A stretch of DNA of 64,000 bases from Bradyrhizobium sp. SZCCT0153 (GTDB taxonomy: Bacteria > Pseudomonadota > Alphaproteobacteria > Rhizobiales > Xanthobacteraceae). Position numbers and translations under genes: made by a program. The stretch lies in assembly GCF_018129995.1 (NCBI RefSeq), contig NZ_JAFCKS010000007.1, positions 62,001 through 126,000 on the forward strand, read 5' to 3'. Of this stretch, positions 41,613-50,454 are shown piece by piece (position 1 is the stretch's first letter; every line of letters begins with the position of its first letter). The notes below the pieces were generated by a model. That model saw nothing but the letters and a program-made list of their open reading frames with translations. It did no database searches and was not told the origin of the DNA.

Positions 41613-43463
41613 ATGCCTCGCATTTCACGGGCTTTGATTTCTGCACTTTTACTGCTGGCGATGACCGCTGGTCCCGGCGTCTTGGCCGACGACAACAAAC
41701 ACGTCTTGTTGTTGCATTCGTTCGGCGCCGAGATGAGGCCTTGGAGTGACTATGCTCAAGGCATTCGTCAAGAGCTGAACCGTCAATCGCCATGGCCGCT
41801 GACGATTACAGACCAATCGGTGGTCTCGGCTCGCTACGATACCAACAGTTCGGAGAAGCCGTTCGCCGACTATCTCGCTGCTCTGTTTGCCCAACACCCT
41901 CCCGCTGTGATCATAAGTGTCGGCGCTCCTGCGGCGGCGTTTGTGCAACGAAACCGCGGCCAGCTATTTGCCTCTACTCCGATGGTCCTGACCACTCTCG
42001 AGGAGCGTCGCATCCGATATTCCGACCTTACGCAGGACGATGCGGTCATACCTATTCAGATCGACTACAAGGCGGTGATCGTGAACATCCTAAAGGTATT
42101 ACCCGACACCCGACATATCGCGGTCGTCAACGGCACTTCACCCAACGAGCAGTTTTGGTCAAACCTCATCAAGAAGGAAGCGGCACCTTTAGCGGGCCGC
42201 GTAGAGCTAACAATATGGGACAATTTGTCCTTTGCAGACATATTGAAAGAAGCTTCCCGTCTTCCGCCGCACTCTGCGATCATTTGGGAAGGGATGAATG
42301 TCGATGCGGCAGGTGTTGTGCACGACGGCGACGAACCTTTTAAGAGTTTACGTGCTGTCGCTAATGCACCCATCTTTGGTTATACCGAGCCACTTATCGG
42401 GCAAGGCGTTGTTGGGGGGCCGTTCAACGCAATACGCGACACAAGCCGCACCACGGCCGCTGTCTCGGTTCGCATCCTTGGAGGTGAAAAGGCAGGCGAA
42501 ATCAGGATCCCCGCTCTTCCATTTGCAGCTCCGAAATTCGACTGGCGCGAAATGAAACGTTGGGGGATAGCCGAGGGTCGCCTTCCTCAAGGAAGTGAAG
42601 TCGATTTTCGCGGTCCGACCGCGTGGGAGCAATACCGTTGGCAAATTGCTTTAATTGCCACGGTCATTTTACTTCAGGGCGTGCTGATTTCTAATTTGCT
42701 GAGGGAGCGGCTGCGTCGTTCGCGTGCCGAAGTGCAGGCGCAGCAGCGCGCGGCGGAACTCGCGCATATCAATCGATATTCGACGGCGGGTGAGCTTACT
42801 GCGACTATTGCGCATGAACTGAACCAACCGCTTGGTGCGATATTGACCAACACCGAGACCGCGGAAATCATTGTTAAATCCGGCGCGCCCAACCTTAACG
42901 AAATCGCAGATATCCTTGCGGATATTCGCCGGGACGATCAACGCGCAAGCGAGGTCATCGCGCGATTGCGCAGTTTGCTTAGGAAAGCGCCATTTGAACT
43001 TAAGCAGATCGATTTAAATGATGTTGTCCGCGACACCGTGCACTTTCTCTCTGCATTGGCTGTTGCTCGGAATGTCAATCTCACCAACCACATTGATCCG
43101 CTGCCGCTGCCCATCAAAGCCGACCCGATTCAACTCCAGCAAGTCGTCTTGAACTTGATCACGAACGCGATGGATGCGATGTCTGATATGCCGATTGCTG
43201 AACGCGCAATTGCGATTTCGGCCAAACGTGACCGCAATTTTGCGGAACTCTCCGTATCAGATGTAGGTCCCGGCATTCCCACTGAGAAGCTCAAGAACGT
43301 GTTTGAGCCGTTTTTTACGACCAAGCCCCGGGGCATGGGCATGGGCCTGTCCATTGCCCGAACCATTGTAGAAGCGCATGGCGGGGAGTTGTGGGCGGAG
43401 AACAAGCCGACCGGTGGCGCCATCTTTCACGTCAGGCTGACTCTCGCCACGGCACCTGAATGA
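41613..43463 (+). CDS. Orphan sensor histidine kinase with ABC substrate-binding-like sensor domain
   Basis: A 616-residue membrane kinase. Residues 1-25 are a signal peptide. Residues 27-310 are a periplasmic ABC_sub_bind-type domain (KHVLLLHSFGAEMRPW, IISVGAPAAAF). Residues 343-363 are one transmembrane helix. HisKA with phospho-acceptor His401 (TIAHELNQPLGAILTN) follows, then HATPase_c with N box (LNLITNAMDAM), G1 (DVGPGIP) and G2 (GMGMGLSI). Similar proteins are common in Bradyrhizobium next to FixJ-like regulators, but no response regulator lies here. Codon use is visibly AT-richer than its neighbours and no good ribosome-binding site precedes the ATG, suggesting transfer or a recent insertion. 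The ligand is unknown. Confidence 0.85.
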   Translation: MPRISRALISALLLLAMTAGPGVLADDNKHVLLLHSFGAEMRPWSDYAQGIRQELNRQSPWPLTITDQSVVSARYDTNSSEKPFADYLAALFAQHPPAVIISVGAPAAAFVQRNRGQLFASTPMVLTTLEERRIRYSDLTQDDAVIPIQIDYKAVIVNILKVLPDTRHIAVVNGTSPNEQFWSNLIKKEAAPLAGRVELTIWDNLSFADILKEASRLPPHSAIIWEGMNVDAAGVVHDGDEPFKSLRAVANAPIFGYTEPLIGQGVVGGPFNAIRDTSRTTAAVSVRILGGEKAGEIRIPALPFAAPKFDWREMKRWGIAEGRLPQGSEVDFRGPTAWEQYRWQIALIATVILLQGVLISNLLRERLRRSRAEVQAQQRAAELAHINRYSTAGELTATIAHELNQPLGAILTNTETAEIIVKSGAPNLNEIADILADIRRDDQRASEVIARLRSLLRKAPFELKQIDLNDVVRDTVHFLSALAVARNVNLTNHIDPLPLPIKADPIQLQQVVLNLITNAMDAMSDMPIAERAIAISAKRDRNFAELSVSDVGPGIPTEKLKNVFEPFFTTKPRGMGMGLSIARTIVEAHGGELWAENKPTGGAIFHVRLTLATAPE

Positions 43464-43531
43464 CCGCTAATGGTCCATCGAGTTGGTTGTCACACCGCAG
43501 CGACCTGTCTCGAGCGAGAGGTAGAGCAGAA

Positions 43532-43553
43532 GTCGTCCCACTCAAGGGACGAC
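43532..43553 (+). terminator. Hairpin after the sensor kinase gene
   Basis: GTCGTCCC (43532-43539) and GGGACGAC (43546-43553) pair perfectly around ACTCAA, 69 bases after the kinase stop. No T tract follows. The remaining 277-bp gap to the DUF3551 gene has no supported gene. Confidence 0.55.
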
Positions 43554-43740
43554 GGCCGCCGTCTTCGACCCATGTAAGGCATTTCGCCGTTCAGAATTTG
43601 CACGGCGCAAAATGACGCCGCGCGCGGCCTGTCACCGCACGGAACCTATTCCGGGAACATTGACTTGGAGAACATTGACTTGGATCAAGACTGCCTACGG
43701 TCCAAGTGCAGAAGCCTCGTGCGACGTCGAGGAAGTTCCA

Positions 43741-44133
43741 ATGCGCAAGTTGGTTTTGACGATCCTGACGATGGGCATCGTTTTAACAGCGGGGTACGCC
43801 GGGGCTCAGACCTATGATCCGGCTTTTCCGGTTTGCTTGCGCGTCGTCGCCCGGGGAGGCGCCTCTTACCATAGATGCGCCTACCATACGATGGACCAAT
43901 GCCGGGCAGCGGCTAACGGTCAATCGTGCAGCCTTAATCGATACTATGCCGGTACGAAGTCCCGGGTGAGACGGAATGATCCGCGATATCATCGCCAAAT
44001 CGGATCAGGCTCTCGCGCGCCTGCCGAGACCAGATCGTGCAATCATGGCGTCGAAGCCTATTACGGGGCTTGCCAGGGTTACGCGCCCGGCGAAAAAGAA
44101 CGCTTTCTCGAGAGTGTGAGGCGTTACATGTAG
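43741..44133 (+). CDS. DUF3551 family secreted protein with extended C-terminus
   Basis: A 130-residue protein. MRKLVLTILTMGIVLTAGYA plus GAQ is a signal peptide. The mature core AFPVCLRVVARGGASYHRC, AYHTMDQCRAAANGQSCSLN is a clear four-Cys DUF3551 domain, closely resembling the gene at 20234. A basic tail of about 55 residues follows with two more Cys (TRSCNHGVEAYYGACQG), not present in the other two copies. ATG at 43741 starts the signal peptide, with GAGGAAG upstream. Function is unknown; periplasmic location is inferred. Confidence 0.8.
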   Translation: MRKLVLTILTMGIVLTAGYAGAQTYDPAFPVCLRVVARGGASYHRCAYHTMDQCRAAANGQSCSLNRYYAGTKSRVRRNDPRYHRQIGSGSRAPAETRSCNHGVEAYYGACQGYAPGEKERFLESVRRYM

Positions 44134-44203
44134 CAGTCGTGCTGCAGGCGACGGCCCGACCGCATTCGGCTTTGGCGGCCGAAGTGCACGCGATGAATGC
44201 GCC

Positions 44204-45589
44204 CTAGATTATCCCCGCAAACCGCAACGCGACGCCCGCGGCACAGCTGCCCGCGAGCACCGTCAGCATCCCGAGCTTGAAGCGGAAGATCGCGGTCGCG
44301 GCCGCGATCGACAGCACGAGCGCGGGGACATCGACGCTGGTCGGCACCGGCATGTCGAAGTTCAACGGGAACGCATGCACCGGCACGGTCTCGCGGAACA
44401 GCGTGTGCAGCGCGAACCAGATCGAGAGGTTGAGGATCACGCCGACGACGGCGGCCGTGATCGCGCTGAGTGCGCCGGCGAGGCCCTTGTTGCCGCGCAG
44501 CAGTTCGACGTAGGGGGCGCCGACGAAAATCCAGAGAAAGCAGGGCGTGAAGGTGACCCAGGTCGCGAGCAGCCCGCCCAGCGTGGCCGCGAGCATCGGC
44601 GACAGGCCGCCGGGATCGCGGTAGGCGGCCATGAAGCCCACGAACTGAAGCACCATGATCAGCGGGCCCGGCGTCGTCTCGGCCATGCCGAGCCCGTCGA
44701 GCATCTCGTGCGGCTTCAGCCAGTGATAATGCTCGACCGCCTGCTGGGCGACGTAGGCCAGCACCGCATAGGCGCCGCCGAACGTGACCAGCGCCATCTT
44801 GGAGAAGAACAGCGCGATCTGGCTGAAGACGTTGGCCTGCCCGAGAGACAGAAGCAGCGCGATCACCGGCACCAGCCAGAGCGCCAGCCACAATGCGCCG
44901 ACCCGGATCGCGCGCCCGGTATCGGGCCGGACGTGATCGGGCACGGCCTCGCCGAGCATGCTGTCGATTGCGGCGGTGCTGCCGCCGTGGCCATGACCGG
45001 CCGGAGCGAATTCCGGACGGCCTTGCCTCGCGCCGACATATCCGATCATGCCCGCGGCGATGATGATGATCGGGAAGGGCACTGCGAAGAAGAAGATGGC
45101 GACGAAGGCGATCGCCGCGAGTGCGATCATGATGCGGTTCTTCAGCGCCCGCTTGCCGACGCGCACCACGGCCTCGATGACGATGGCGAGCACGGCGGCT
45201 TTCAGCCCGAAGAACAGCGCCTCGACGAAGCTGACATTGCCGAAGGCGGCATAGACGTAGCTGAGGCCCAAGATGGCGATGATGCCGGGCAGGATGAACA
45301 GCCCGCCCGCCATCAGCCCGCCGGCGGTGCGGTGCATCAGCCAGCCGACATAGGTCGCAAGCTGCTGCGCCTCCGGGCCCGGCAGCAGCATGCAGTAGTT
45401 CAGCGCGTGGAGGAAACGGGCTTCGGAGATCCAGTTCTTCTCCTCGACCAGGATGCGGTGCATCACCGCGATCTGGCCCGCGGGCCCGCCGAAGCTCAGG
45501 CAGGCGACGCGGAACCAGACGCGAAACGCTTCACGGAAGCTGACGCCGTGACCGGCGTCAGCTCCTGCTTCGAGAGTACGGGTATCCAT
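44204..45589 (-). CDS. chrA: Chromate transporter ChrA (two-domain CHR family)
   Basis: A 461-residue inner-membrane protein with two homologous CHR halves. Each half has the signature: FRVACLSFGGPAGQIAVMHR and LLPGPEAQQLATYVGW in the first, MALVTFGGAYAVLAYV and ETTPGPLIMVLQFVGF in the second. ChrA exports chromate, driven by the proton or membrane potential. The start ATG at 45589 shares one base with the chrB stop, so the two genes are co-translated. The short His-rich HGHGGS in the central linker is a small oddity. Confidence 0.93.
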   Translation of the reverse strand: MDTRTLEAGADAGHGVSFREAFRVWFRVACLSFGGPAGQIAVMHRILVEEKNWISEARFLHALNYCMLLPGPEAQQLATYVGWLMHRTAGGLMAGGLFILPGIIAILGLSYVYAAFGNVSFVEALFFGLKAAVLAIVIEAVVRVGKRALKNRIMIALAAIAFVAIFFFAVPFPIIIIAAGMIGYVGARQGRPEFAPAGHGHGGSTAAIDSMLGEAVPDHVRPDTGRAIRVGALWLALWLVPVIALLLSLGQANVFSQIALFFSKMALVTFGGAYAVLAYVAQQAVEHYHWLKPHEMLDGLGMAETTPGPLIMVLQFVGFMAAYRDPGGLSPMLAATLGGLLATWVTFTPCFLWIFVGAPYVELLRGNKGLAGALSAITAAVVGVILNLSIWFALHTLFRETVPVHAFPLNFDMPVPTSVDVPALVLSIAAATAIFRFKLGMLTVLAGSCAAGVALRFAGII

Positions 45590-46407
45590 CACGCCTTCAC
45601 TTTGTTGGTCGGCCAGTTGTGGGTCTCGCCAGTGGCGTCGCGGCACCAGCGGTAGAAGGCGTCGTAGAGCAGCATGCCGGCCTCGAGTTGCTCGATGTCG
45701 TCATCGTACATCCGCGACAGCCCGAGCGAGGCGGCGAGCAGGCCGGGCGCTTCCGGCGCAAGGTCGGGCCGTGCGGTGTCGGCGCCGCGCACCAGCGTTG
45801 CGAGCCGGAGCAAGGCCGGGGTGGCGATCCCGAACTCCTCGATCATGACGTCGAAGGTGCAGAGCTCGCCGCGGTGGCTCCAGAACACGTTCTCGATGTC
45901 GAAGGGGGCCGCGCCAAACCGCTCGCCGACGGCGACCACCTCGGACGGGGCCACATACAGGAACACCGCGTTCGGATCGACGAAGCGGCGGATCAGCCAC
46001 GGGCAGGCGATACGGTCCACCTTTGGCCGTGCCCGCGTCACCCAGACGGTGCGTCCCCTGGCGTCGCGCGGCGGCAGTTTTGACGCGTCGATCAGCGGCA
46101 GCTTGGCATCCTTCCAGCCCTCGAAGCCGCCCTCCAGCGTCTCGGCCTGCACGCCGAGCTGCCGCAGCCAGGCCGCAGTGCCCTGCGCGAGCTTTGCGCC
46201 GCGCAGGCACGAGACGATCGCGGAGCGGCCGGACAGCTCGCCGCCCCAGTCCGAGACGTTTTCGTGGCTGAGCTTGATCGAGCCGGGGATCAGCCGCGGA
46301 TCGGCAGCAAAATCCTCGTCGGTGCGCACGTCGATCAGCACAGGGGCGTTCGCCGTGCCGATCAGCCGTGTCAATTTGTCAGATGATATGGTCGTAAACG
46401 TTGACAT
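45589..46407 (-). CDS. chrB: Rhodanese-ChrB fusion (chromate resistance protein)
   Basis: A 272-residue protein. Residues about 8-105 are a rhodanese domain (APVLIDVRTDEDF; active-site-type loop IVSCLRGAKLAQG with Cys; LEGGFEGWKDA). Residues about 120-270 are the ChrB C-terminal domain (VWVTRARPKVDRIACPWLIR, FDVMIEEFGI, YDAFYRWCR). ChrB proteins are chromate-responsive regulators or accessory factors for ChrA. Here the usual N-terminal ChrB region is replaced by rhodanese, so sensing through a sulfur-carrying Cys is possible, which is inference. ATG at 46407 was chosen; it precedes chrA in the same operon and is divergent from a Co/Ni exporter gene. Confidence 0.87.
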   Translation of the reverse strand: MSTFTTISSDKLTRLIGTANAPVLIDVRTDEDFAADPRLIPGSIKLSHENVSDWGGELSGRSAIVSCLRGAKLAQGTAAWLRQLGVQAETLEGGFEGWKDAKLPLIDASKLPPRDARGRTVWVTRARPKVDRIACPWLIRRFVDPNAVFLYVAPSEVVAVGERFGAAPFDIENVFWSHRGELCTFDVMIEEFGIATPALLRLATLVRGADTARPDLAPEAPGLLAASLGLSRMYDDDIEQLEAGMLLYDAFYRWCRDATGETHNWPTNKVKA

Positions 46408-46607
46408 GATGCGTCCTCGCATAAACGAAACGGGACGCGATACTTGGGCATGTCGCCTCGTGGGGAGATCGCTCAAATCCCCATGGGAACATTACAGCGA
46501 AATCGTGCGAGCCTGTCAATCGCCGGTTTCGAAGGCGATGAGCGTTAGAAAGATCGGCTGCCGCGGCCTATATTGGGCAGAGGAATCTGTTCCCGGAGCC
46601 TGACCTG

Positions 46608-47561
46608 ATGCATTCCCATTCCATCGAGCAATGGACCCATGACCACGCCTTTCTCGGCGACAAGCACGAGGAGAACGAGCGGCGCACCTGGCTCGTGGTC
46701 GTCCTGACGCTGGTCATGATGGTCGGCGAGATCGTCGCCGGCTCGCTGTTCGGCTCGATGGCGCTGCTCGCCGACGGCTGGCACATGGGCACGCATGCGG
46801 CGGCGCTCGGCATTGCCGCCTTCGCCTACCGCTTTGCGCGGCGGCACCTGGGAAATTCGCACTTCACCTTCGGTACCGGCAAGTTTGGTGATCTCGCCGC
46901 CTTCTCCAGCGCGATCATTCTCGGGCTGATCGCGGTCGAGATCGCCTATGAGAGCGTGCTGCGGCTGATCACGCCGGTGCCGATCGTCTACGGCGAGGCG
47001 ATCGCTGTGGCTGCCCTTGGCCTTTGCGTCAATCTCGCCAGCGCGTGGCTCTTGCGCGGCAGCCATGATCACCACCATCACGGCCACGGCCATGCGCATC
47101 ATGACCACGACGATCGTGATGATCACCACCATCATCATCACGACAACAATCTTCGCGCCGCTTACGTCCATGTCATGGCGGATGCCGCGACCTCGGTGCT
47201 GGCGATCGGTGCGCTGCTGGTGGCAATGTATTCGGAGTGGGTGTGGGCCGATCCGGCCGTCGGCCTGATCGGCAGCGCGGTGATCGCGAGCTGGGCGTTC
47301 GGCCTGATCAAGACATCAGGTGCGGTGCTGCTCGACGTGCGCGCCGACGAGAAGCTGGAGCGGGTGATCCGGGCGCGGATGGAAGCCGGCGACGACCGCG
47401 TCACCGATCTGCATCTCTGGCAGGTCGGCCCCGGCCATTGCGCCGTGCTGGTGTCCGTGGTGTCGGACAAGCCGAAACAGCCGGCCGTCTACAAGAAGCG
47501 GCTCGCCGGGCTGAAGGGGCTGAGCCACGTCACGGTCGAGGTCGAGACCTGCCCGCATTGA
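46608..47561 (+). CDS. dmeF: Cation diffusion facilitator, DmeF-like Co/Ni exporter
   Basis: A 317-residue inner-membrane metal/proton antiporter. Six transmembrane segments are present. TM2 has SMALLADGWHMGTHAAALGI (the HxxxD-type metal site with an extra His) and TM5 has HVMADAATSVLAIG. Between TM4 and TM5 is a His-rich loop of about 35 residues (HDHHHHGHGHAHHDHDD and HHHHHHDNN), typical of DmeF, which exports cobalt and nickel. The cytoplasmic C-terminal domain ends VTVEVETCPH. It is divergent from chrB. No dmeR/frmR-type regulator lies beside it, unlike in Rhizobium leguminosarum. Confidence 0.88.
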   Translation: MHSHSIEQWTHDHAFLGDKHEENERRTWLVVVLTLVMMVGEIVAGSLFGSMALLADGWHMGTHAAALGIAAFAYRFARRHLGNSHFTFGTGKFGDLAAFSSAIILGLIAVEIAYESVLRLITPVPIVYGEAIAVAALGLCVNLASAWLLRGSHDHHHHGHGHAHHDHDDRDDHHHHHHDNNLRAAYVHVMADAATSVLAIGALLVAMYSEWVWADPAVGLIGSAVIASWAFGLIKTSGAVLLDVRADEKLERVIRARMEAGDDRVTDLHLWQVGPGHCAVLVSVVSDKPKQPAVYKKRLAGLKGLSHVTVEVETCPH

Positions 47562-47612
47562 CGTGATCGGCTGAAGCGGAATTGCGCGGCGTGGCCGCAA
47601 GCCGAACCGGGG

Positions 47613-47804
47613 TCAGCTTTTCGGCGCGGTCACAGCGGGCGGGCTCGCATCCGGCGCCTTCTTCGGCCGCAGCGACCCGGCATAGAACGAGACCAGCCAG
47701 ACCAGGATGATGGCGAGGAGATAGACGCCCCAGGCCTGCGGCGGCGTGGTCGCCCAGCGCAGGAGGCCTTTCAAGTCGCGGGGCGGACGGTTGTCTTCGG
47801 TCAT
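47613..47804 (-). CDS. Small single-pass membrane protein, unknown function
   Basis: A 63-residue protein with one strong transmembrane segment (about residues 25-45, WGVYLLAIILVWLVSFYAG). It has a basic N-terminal face (RPPRDLKGLLRWATTPP) and a Pro/Ala-rich tail (KKAPDASPPAVTAPKS). Read leftwards, it follows the MFS gene by 31 bp on the same strand and is probably co-transcribed. Nothing more can be said. Confidence 0.6.
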   Translation of the reverse strand: MTEDNRPPRDLKGLLRWATTPPQAWGVYLLAIILVWLVSFYAGSLRPKKAPDASPPAVTAPKS

Positions 47805-47835
47805 GCTTTGCTTGTGCGCGAAAGCCGCAAGCCGG

Positions 47836-48993
47836 TCAATCCGGCCGCGGCTCGGCGCGGATCAGGAACAGCGCGGCCAGTGCCGACAGGCTGAGCGCGG
47901 ACGAGACGATCAGTACCTTGGCTCCCATCACGTCGATCAGCAGGCCGAAGGCCAGCGGCGCCACGGCCTGCGCCATCCGTGCCGGCGCGCCGATGATGCC
48001 GAGGCGGTAGCCGAAATCCTTCGGCCCGAAGATCGACAGCGGCAGGGTGCCGCGGGCGATGGTCAGGATGCCGTTGCCCGAGCCGTGGAGCAGCGCAAAC
48101 GCGCTGGCGGCGGGGGCGCCGAAGATGGCGACGACGGCCGCGCCGAGCGGATGGGTGAGGCAGGCGAGCCGCGTCGACCACAGCGGATGAAAGCGGCTGA
48201 GAACGCTCGCTTCGAGGATGCGCGCGAGCACTTGTGCCGGACCGATCAGCGCGCCGGCCGCGATCGCCTCGACATGTGTCGCACCGGTTGCCTCCACGAT
48301 GCGCGGGAAGTGCACCGCCATCGCGCCGGTGACCGTCCAGACCGCGGCGAAGACGAAGGCGAGCAGGATCATGGTGCGGTCGAGCGGCAAATGCGGCTTC
48401 TCGGCCGTCGCCGCCGCCTGCTTCGCCCCCTTGATCGCCGGCAGCATGAAGAAGTTGAGGGGCAGGCCGATCAGGATGTTGGCGGCGGCCCAGGCAAAAC
48501 AGGTGTCGCGCCATCCGATATGGGCGAGGCCCCAGGCGGTGAGCGGCCAGCCGACGGTCGAGGCAAAGCCCGCCATCAGCGTGATGCCGGTGATGGACCT
48601 GCGCGCCTCGGTGCCGTAGATGCGGCCGAGCGCGGCGAAGGCGGCGTCATAGAGCCCCATCGCCATGCCGATGCCGAGCACGAGCCAGGCCATCGCCATC
48701 ACCGCCACCGATTGCGAGAGGCCGAGCAGCACAAGGCCGGCCGCGATCGTCACGTTCGATGCCGACAGCACCTGCCGGCCGCCGACGAGATCGATCCGTC
48801 GCCCGATCCGCGGGCCGAGCATTGCCGAGATCACCAGCGAGGCCGAGAACGCGCCAAAGATCCAGTTGGAGGAGACGCCGAGGTCGTGCGCCATGGGATC
48901 GGCGAGCAGCGCCGGCAGATAGTAGCTGGAAGCCCAGGCCAGGGTCTGCGTGGTGCCGAGCGCCAGGATGATCGGAAGCTGGCGCTGGCTCAT
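47836..48993 (-). CDS. MFS transporter
   Basis: A 385-residue permease with twelve hydrophobic segments. It begins MSQRQLPIILALGTTQTLAW, has the loop 2-3 motif GPRIGRRIDLVGGRQ and the second-half segment GPAQVLARILEASVLSRFHP. I chose ATG at 48993; the frame extends 56 codons further upstream, over sequence with no similarity. Sequence style resembles MFS exporters of unknown substrate. It is divergent from the adenylate cyclase gene and is followed by a small membrane protein gene. Confidence 0.85.
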   Translation of the reverse strand: MSQRQLPIILALGTTQTLAWASSYYLPALLADPMAHDLGVSSNWIFGAFSASLVISAMLGPRIGRRIDLVGGRQVLSASNVTIAAGLVLLGLSQSVAVMAMAWLVLGIGMAMGLYDAAFAALGRIYGTEARRSITGITLMAGFASTVGWPLTAWGLAHIGWRDTCFAWAAANILIGLPLNFFMLPAIKGAKQAAATAEKPHLPLDRTMILLAFVFAAVWTVTGAMAVHFPRIVEATGATHVEAIAAGALIGPAQVLARILEASVLSRFHPLWSTRLACLTHPLGAAVVAIFGAPAASAFALLHGSGNGILTIARGTLPLSIFGPKDFGYRLGIIGAPARMAQAVAPLAFGLLIDVMGAKVLIVSSALSLSALAALFLIRAEPRPD

Positions 48994-49169
48994 CCCCGCG
49001 TGCTTCCGATTCTGGCCGACAAGATCATCATCGCTAGCATTTGCCGCCCGCGCGGCGAGTGCGTCAACCGCGGCTGCGGCATATTCGATCTGCAAGGGAC
49101 GGGACCTTGCGCACGGCCCGCGCGTGGCTTGCGCCTTTCGCCCGTCACGAATGCACGGCATAATGGCGC

Positions 49170-50429
49170 ATGCAATTGACCTCCCGCCTTGCGCTGATGA
49201 ACTGGCTGACCGGCCAGGGGCTCACCGGCCTGCCCGAAAACGAACTGCTCCGCGGCTTCTGCGAGCGCTGCCGCGCCGAAGGGCTGGAACTCTCGCGCGG
49301 GCTCGTCGTGATCGACACGCTGCATCCGATCTACGAGGGGCGCGGCTTTCGCTGGAGCGACCGGCCGAGCAATGAGAGCGATGCGTTCGAATACGGCTCG
49401 ACCGCCGAAGGCGACGCAGCCAAGAGCTGGCGCCGCTCGGTGTTCTTCCACATGCTCGAGCATGGCGACGACGAGATGGTGATCGATCTCGCCGACGCGC
49501 CGTCGATGGATTTCTCGCAGATCGGCGAGCTCGCCGAGAAGGGCCACCGGCACTATCTCGCCTTCGTGCACCGCTTCGGCGAGAATGGCGCGCTCGGCCT
49601 AATGGACTGCCTCTACTCCTGCTGGACCACGCGCCGCGAGAGCGGCTTCTCCGAACCCGAGCTGGAGGCTCTGCGCGATCTCGTGCCGGTGCTGGGGCTC
49701 GCGATCAAGTCGGCGCAGCAGGTCGACATCGCGCGCACGCTAGGCCGGGTCTATCTCGGGCGCGATGCCTCCGAGCAGGTGCTGCGCGGGCGGATCTCGC
49801 GCGGCGTCACCGAGCGCATCAACGCCGTGCTGTGGTATTCGGATTTGCGCGGCTCGACCGGGATCAGCGAGAGCATCGGCCCCGACGAGATCATCCCGTT
49901 CCTCAACGATTATGCGCAGGCCGTGATCGACGCGATCCACGATGCCGGCGGCGACGTGCTGAAGCTGATCGGCGACGGTGTGCTCGCGATGTTCACCGGC
50001 GAGGACATGGCGGCGGCCCGCCGCGCCGCGCTGCGCGCCGAGCATCTGTTCCGCAAGAACGTCGCGGCGCTGAACGTGCGGCGGGAAGCCGACGGCCGTC
50101 CCGTCACGTCCGCCTATATCGGCCTGCATGTCGGCGAGGTCTTTTACGGCAATATCGGCAGCGAGGACCGGCTCGACTTCACCGTGGTCGGTCCGACCGT
50201 GAACGAGGTCAGCCGCATCGCCTCGATGAGCCGTTCGGTCGATCGCGAACTGCTGGCCTCGGCGGAGTTCTACAAGGGTCTCGACGCCGCAGGCCGGCGT
50301 TACCTCGTCTCCACCGGCCGCTACGCGCTGCGCGGCATCGGCCGCGCCCAGGATCTCTACACGCTCGATCCGGAGGTGGACGCGAGCGAGCCTGTGACGG
50401 GGAGCTACGAGCGGTATCTGGCGAATTAG
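49170..50429 (+). CDS. Class III adenylate cyclase with unidentified N-terminal domain
   Basis: A 419-residue soluble cyclase. The catalytic domain runs from about 215 to 395. LWYSDLRGSTGISES holds the first metal Asp, GGDVLKLIGDGVLAMF the adenine-binding Lys and second metal Asp, and DFTVVGPTVNEVSRIASMSR the transition-state Asn and Arg. All needed residues are present, so it should make cAMP. Residues 1-200 (FCERCRAEGLELSRGLVVID, later GLMDCLYSCW) look like a GAF-type sensory domain but I cannot name it firmly. Bradyrhizobium genomes carry dozens of such cyclases. It lies divergent from one MFS gene and convergent with another. Confidence 0.87.
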   Translation: MQLTSRLALMNWLTGQGLTGLPENELLRGFCERCRAEGLELSRGLVVIDTLHPIYEGRGFRWSDRPSNESDAFEYGSTAEGDAAKSWRRSVFFHMLEHGDDEMVIDLADAPSMDFSQIGELAEKGHRHYLAFVHRFGENGALGLMDCLYSCWTTRRESGFSEPELEALRDLVPVLGLAIKSAQQVDIARTLGRVYLGRDASEQVLRGRISRGVTERINAVLWYSDLRGSTGISESIGPDEIIPFLNDYAQAVIDAIHDAGGDVLKLIGDGVLAMFTGEDMAAARRAALRAEHLFRKNVAALNVRREADGRPVTSAYIGLHVGEVFYGNIGSEDRLDFTVVGPTVNEVSRIASMSRSVDRELLASAEFYKGLDAAGRRYLVSTGRYALRGIGRAQDLYTLDPEVDASEPVTGSYERYLAN

Positions 50430-50454
50430 GCCGGGCCGCCCCGTCACGGGGAGG

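Noticed and set aside
47080..47160. Dense CAT/CAC run that looks like a DNA repeat
   Set aside because: It is the His-rich metal loop of the DmeF-like exporter, explained by coding sequence.
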